A stretch of 64,000 bases of DNA from Candidatus Poribacteria bacterium (GTDB taxonomy: Bacteria; Poribacteria; WGA-4E; PCPOR2b), in contig JAJEAL010000140.1 in assembly GCA_022822785.1 (NCBI GenBank), forward strand, positions 23,566 to 87,565, in the 5' to 3' direction. Positions 60,631-64,000 of this stretch are shown in pieces. The number at the start of each line of letters is the position of its first letter. The stretch's first letter is position 1. A program made the position numbers and the translations under genes. The notes under the pieces are model-generated. The model did not search any database. It was given only the letters and a program-made list of their open reading frames with translations, and was not told where the DNA came from.

Positions 60631-61185
60631 TTAATTCAGCGGAGGGATATCGGAATCACTGAGACGATGTGCTTTTCGCACTAGATCTGGATCAATAGAA
60701 AACCGTTTGGCAGCATCAATCAGATGGTTCACATGATTGTCCATATCTTTTTCCATCTGGGAGATACGATTCAAGAGATATGGTCGATTGCTTTGATAAA
60801 TCGCTTCTTTGATCGTCGAAACCAATTCTTCATAAATTGTATCTGACTCACCTGTCTCAAGTGCAATGGCAATCTCAAATGCCTCATTGAGTGTCACCTC
60901 TTCTGCATGCACACGTTCCTCATACTCACTCAACGCTTCGTTAATTCGTTCGATGGAAACATCGGCAAATTGAGGGGCAGGTCTATCCAGTCCGAAAGTT
61001 TGGGCACAGAGCGAGCGTCCAAAGCTAACGGTGAGATGGTGTTGCCACTCCTCTGCACTCATCTCCTGCCAAAATCGAGCGATTCGCTCATCAACTTCGC
61101 CCAATCGGACAGAGAGCGTTGCATATAGCTTTGCATGTCTCAGTTCAATCTCCTGACAGAGATCAAAGGTTTCTGCTAACGTCAC
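60631..61185 (-). CDS. Ferritin-like (rubrerythrin-like) protein
   Basis: About 184 residues from a GTG at 61185, with AAAGGTGGGG five bases upstream; an ATG at 61272 would add a poorly supported leader. The four-helix ferritin-like fold is suggested by E/H positions: TFDLCQEIELRHAKLYATLS (ExxE/H), MSAEEWQHHLTVSFGRSL (ExxxH), then EEVTLNEAFEIAIALETGES and NRISQMEKDMDNHVNHLIDA. A di-iron site is plausible. No rubredoxin Cys are present. Substrate unknown. Downstream of the cytidylate-kinase-like gene in the same direction. Confidence 0.75.
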   Translation of the reverse strand: MTLAETFDLCQEIELRHAKLYATLSVRLGEVDERIARFWQEMSAEEWQHHLTVSFGRSLCAQTFGLDRPAPQFADVSIERINEALSEYEERVHAEEVTLNEAFEIAIALETGESDTIYEELVSTIKEAIYQSNRPYLLNRISQMEKDMDNHVNHLIDAAKRFSIDPDLVRKAHRLSDSDIPPLN

Positions 61186-61353
61186 AGCTACCCCACCTTT
61201 TCTGACTCGGTGAATATTTTCGGGTGAAGCGGACTTGAATACCCACCGAATCGCAACTCTCCAATAATCCAACTACCACCTAATTACCACAAGCAATGGT
61301 TTGATGGTAGAGGTTACCTCACTGCGACGGGACTAACCTAGCATTAGCCACCG

Positions 61354-62157
61354 TTATCCCCAATATCTTGGATGGTCCCGGAGGGCGTCCGGAGGGGTGT
61401 GAGGGATGAAGGTGGAAACCGAACTTGGCTTTGACCTTCCCCACCCTTTCGTTTCTCGACCGTTTGGTGCCTCAGCTTCCTGACTACGGACAGCGGCAAT
61501 GACGATTTTTGTCGCCTGTTCGTCACTCACTACGCCGGTATTCAGCACAAGATTGTAGTGCTTCGGATCCGCCCAATCGGCGTCGTAGGAATGTTTGATA
61601 TATTCAGTTTGTCGCTTATCAACAGCTGCAACCTCTCTTTCAGCTAAGGGATAAACAATTCCCTGATCCTCCATGACCCGTTCAATACGGTCTGCAAGGG
61701 GCGCGACAAAGCGCACATGAAGTGTATTGGGCCTATCGGCGAGAATCATCTGGCTGCCGCGTCCGACAATGACAACATTGTCCAGCTTCCACAGCTTTTC
61801 GATGACATGCTGGAAGAAGCTCAACACCTCCGTCTCAGTCGGAATCAGATCGTCCTCAAAAGCTGCATCCCTCTCAATAGGATAGCTATCCATCAGAAAT
61901 TCAGATGGGTAGTAATAGTAGGGAAAATCGAGGTATCGTGAGAACTCCGGCACAAAGAGTTTCTTGAGGAAGCCTTTCAACCCGTTCTCACACCTCTCGT
62001 CGTAGCGACTAATCTGTTTCACGGTCGTATTAGCAGCGCGCGCCACTTCAGTGAGGATATTTTTATCAAAATAGTTATACCCTAAGTCCTTGGCAATTTG
62101 TTGGGCAATCTGTGTGCCGCAGCTGTAGTATTCTCTAGAAACTGTGATGACTGCCAT
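61354..62157 (-). CDS. Cytidylate-kinase-like family protein
   Basis: A 267-residue P-loop protein; ATG 62157 with GGAGGG upstream. VITVSREYYSCGTQIAQQIA opens the family's nucleotide-binding fold (GSGG-type loop replaced by SCGT), then LGYNYFDKNILTEVARAANT, VIVGRGSQMILADRPNTLHV and FVAPLADRIERVMEDQG. The family is related to Cmk but does not always make CMP. The C-terminal 40 residues are Pro/Ser-rich and probably disordered. Part of a minus-strand group with the receiver and ferritin-like genes. Confidence 0.85.
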   Translation of the reverse strand: MAVITVSREYYSCGTQIAQQIAKDLGYNYFDKNILTEVARAANTTVKQISRYDERCENGLKGFLKKLFVPEFSRYLDFPYYYYPSEFLMDSYPIERDAAFEDDLIPTETEVLSFFQHVIEKLWKLDNVVIVGRGSQMILADRPNTLHVRFVAPLADRIERVMEDQGIVYPLAEREVAAVDKRQTEYIKHSYDADWADPKHYNLVLNTGVVSDEQATKIVIAAVRSQEAEAPNGRETKGWGRSKPSSVSTFIPHTPPDALRDHPRYWG

Positions 62158-62298
62158 GATGTTTCCCTCCTTCATAATATTAAAGTGCGATAGATGTCGC
62201 GTCTAGATGCTGTAATTTAATTTCTTTGTTAGGGTCCGATATTTTGCCATGCTGCGATTGCTTCAGAGGAACAGCAGCTATTGGAATTACGCTTATTA

Positions 62299-62514
62299 CT
62301 AGGCAATGCCCTCCGATTCCTGACTTGGATTGTCCGACCGAGTTGATGCTGAATCAAGCGTTTCCCACCTTGGGGGCTCCATCAACTGATGTGCAATATC
62401 AACCCCTTCACGATACTCCTGAAGGATTTCATAGGTCAGTCGATCTATCGTGTCGTTTAACCCATCCTCAAAACCGTTAAGCTTGAGTCTTAAAGACGTT
62501 TCATTCCAGAGCAT
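62299..62514 (-). CDS. Small hypothetical 71-residue protein
   Basis: From ATG 62514, eight bases after GGAGG. Helical, charged sequence LWNETSLRLKLNGFEDGLND then TIDRLTYEILQEYREGVDIA, no membrane segment. It follows the receiver gene by 43 bases, so it is probably co-transcribed. Function unknown. Confidence 0.65.
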   Translation of the reverse strand: MLWNETSLRLKLNGFEDGLNDTIDRLTYEILQEYREGVDIAHQLMEPPRWETLDSASTRSDNPSQESEGIA

Positions 62515-62557
62515 ATCAATTTCCTCCGTATTTTTATTATAATGGATTGTAGTTAGT

Positions 62558-63139
62558 TTACTGTTTTGCAACAAGCCGATCGACGCGCCGGACAAGTTCT
62601 TTGTAATCAAAAGGCTTATCAAGGTAGTCCGTACAACCGGCGCGCATGAGCTCAAGTACCATTGGCCGATCCCGATACGCAGTGATTACCAGGGTCGGGA
62701 TTTTCATCTTCAGGTAATTCAGTTCATCAATCAGTTGAAGTCCAGTCAAACCGGGTAGCCGCATATCCGTAATGAGTAGATCTATCGGGGAACCGAGATC
62801 TCGTGCCGCCACTATCTCCTCTAACGCCTCTCGTCCCTCCGTTGCAGTTGTAACCCGATAATTTGCCGCTTCCAGAATAAATGCGAGGGTATTAAGCATG
62901 TTCTGTTCATCATCAACAACGAGGATGTGTTCTTTTACCATATTTTCCATATAGACGGTTACAGGCAAAGAGCTCGGTTGGACTGTAGACATGGGGTTAG
63001 ACTCTGCAAGTGCACACTCACTAGGCCGTTCGTTTGCCCCAGATTGTGTCCCTATTTTATCGGACTCCGCTTTATCAATTTCACCGATTCCTGTGCCGCG
63101 AGGTGCTTGGCGATCACAGGTTTGTATTAAGGTAGTCAT
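62558..63139 (-). CDS. Single-domain response regulator (receiver)
   Basis: A 193-residue protein with an N-terminal extension of about 65 residues and one receiver domain: ILVVDDEQNMLNTLAFILEA (acidic pair), LLITDMRLPGLTGLQLIDEL (phospho-accepting Asp), TLVITAYRDRPMV (Thr) and DYLDKPFDYKELVRRVD (Lys). No DNA-binding output domain. The true start is uncertain; ATG codons at 62992 and 62950 are also possible. The cognate kinase is not in the window. Confidence 0.9.
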   Translation of the reverse strand: MTTLIQTCDRQAPRGTGIGEIDKAESDKIGTQSGANERPSECALAESNPMSTVQPSSLPVTVYMENMVKEHILVVDDEQNMLNTLAFILEAANYRVTTATEGREALEEIVAARDLGSPIDLLITDMRLPGLTGLQLIDELNYLKMKIPTLVITAYRDRPMVLELMRAGCTDYLDKPFDYKELVRRVDRLVAKQ

Positions 63140-63723
63140 AATTCTTCCTAGGTTGTCTAATTGCTGCTCAAAAACGACGTTTAGTCGTCATTCTCGCGTT
63201 CGCTTAACTTCTTGTCCATCTTCGCTTTCAACCTGCTTTGACAGATGAGCAAAATGTATGCCACAGTGTACGAATGAAGGACATGAGGCGTCCGAGTTAC
63301 GATATCTCACCAGAATTAAGCGGCTGAGAAATGGCGCGATTCCGCTTCCTGACTGCCTTCTTCATGTGCTTCAAAGAATTTCTTGAAGTTCATGAAAATG
63401 CCTTCACGCATATAAAATGTAACAAAAGAAAAAGATCTAAAGGGGTGAAACGGATGACAGGTCAATTCTGGGGTGGATGCCTCGCAAACCCTTACAAATT
63501 CAGGGTCCGGAGCGATAGAAACAGATATTGACAAAAGACACAAATGTTTCACCCCTTTGAAGGCTAGAAATAGAGACTGACAAAAGATTAAGCACAAAAT
63601 GCTGAGGGCGTGAAATCCCGCAAGTTCCGATTGGCGAGGTGAGCAAACCTCGACTACTGGCGTTAGAAAAATCTGGGCTATGGCCCGGTAGGTGCGGTTG
63701 GAAACCGCACCATAGTTGTCAAT
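63140..63723. repeat. Gene-free stretch with inverted repeats next to an IS
   Basis: AAAGGGGTGAAACGG at about 63439-63453 and TTTCACCCCTTTGA at about 63547-63560 are inverted copies of a short unit. GGTAGGTGCGGTTGGAAACC at about 63688-63707 is a palindromic element also seen near 6600, 32400 and 33885. A small reading frame at 63316-63597 runs through these and is not considered a gene. Confidence 0.55.
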
Positions 63724-64000
63724 TTAGGGATTATCTGTAGCGTCTTGGAGTCGTGTAAAGGTTGTATTTTTTACACAGGTTCTCTGAAAAGCGCCACCCT
63801 TTTCAAATGCAAGTTTTATGTTATTCAAGGTGTGGAGGAGTGCTGTTTTTGAGAGATGAAAACTCAAGGTTAGCAGCCTCGCATAGCCTGCGATGTATTT
63901 TGCTGTTTTGATGAAACTCTGTTGTATATATCGGTATCCGGCAGCTAACATGATGGCGTGTTGAATCAGAAGTGCGATGAGTTTGGCATAGATTTCAGTT
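63724..64000 (-). mobile_element. IS4-family transposase, C-terminal part cut by the window edge
   Basis: Reading leftwards from the edge: TEIYAKLIALLIQHAIMLAA then GYRYIQQSFIKTAKYIAGYA, ending QDATDNP at 63724. The EIYAKLIALLIQH pattern and the following basic helix are those of the C-terminal end of IS4-type transposases. The catalytic DDE part lies outside the window. Copy completeness cannot be told. Confidence 0.6.

Noticed and set aside
63316..63597. 93-residue frame next to the IS end
   Set aside because: It runs through inverted repeat units and only its last 30 residues look protein-like; not enough for a gene call.
1..64000. CRISPR arrays, rRNA and tRNA genes
   Set aside because: I found no regularly spaced direct repeats with unique spacers, no rRNA stretch and no cloverleaf with a convincing T-loop; a dedicated search could still find a tRNA.

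Overview
The window looks like a chromosomal piece of an uncultured, Gram-negative bacterium of the FCB-related or Poribacteria type. The best clues are a C-terminal sorting domain with the PNPFNPETWIPYQL motif, two phytanoyl-CoA-dioxygenase-like genes, three Gfo/Idh/MocA oxidoreductases, a sulfatase, a SUMF1-like protein, FG-GAP/CRTAC1 proteins and a DUF4159 protein. Many short palindromic dispersed repeats are also typical of such genomes. The phylum is an inference; no rRNA is present.

Layout. 0-5 kb is an accessory zone: a RelE/ParE-like toxin, a frameshifted BrnT toxin, a BrnA-like N-terminus fused to FRG and TPR domains, a tyrosine-recombinase remnant broken only by three TAG codons, and exported repeat proteins. 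5-12 kb is mostly housekeeping: MgtE, an Rpn-type nuclease, chorismate synthase, an M50-like protease, a SpoU methylase, an oxidoreductase and a THUMP-less methylase. 12-21 kb carries a small cytochrome c, a broken HicB-like gene, a SUMF1-like protein, a large exported LRR/cohesin/dockerin protein with a type IX sorting tail, an Ldh-type dehydrogenase, DUF4159, a CCA-adding enzyme and a luciferase-like oxidoreductase. 22-25 kb holds a small catabolic operon. 26-30.6 kb is a two-gene defence locus: an ApeA-like HEPN protein and a large nuclease-methylase restriction enzyme, next to a HicB fragment. 30.6-42 kb is catabolic and biosynthetic (SDR, CMD, PLP decarboxylase, acyl-CoA dehydrogenase-like, MmgE/PrpD, HU, MoxR, HpcH aldolase, HisB). 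42.7-49.2 kb is one giant SprA-like outer-membrane protein. 49-60 kb holds FG-GAP proteins, PhyH, an acetate-kinase-like protein, a TolB-like propeller, a HAD hydrolase, a sulfatase and a UGSC-family selenoprotein with a readable SECIS hairpin. 60-63 kb has an ABC ATPase, a ferritin-like protein, a cytidylate-kinase-like protein and a lone receiver protein. The right edge cuts an IS4-type transposase.

How it fits together. The SprA-like protein is the translocon family of the type IX secretion system, and the LRR/dockerin protein carries a matching sorting tail, so the window holds both an export pore candidate and a cargo. The PhyH, Gfo/Idh/MocA, sulfatase, SDR and aldolase genes point to breakdown of diverse organic compounds. 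The most unusual items are the UGSC selenoprotein, the SprA/CTD pair outside Bacteroidota, the BrnA-FRG-TPR fusion next to brnT, and dispersed palindromic repeats that sit at start codons and inside a restriction gene.
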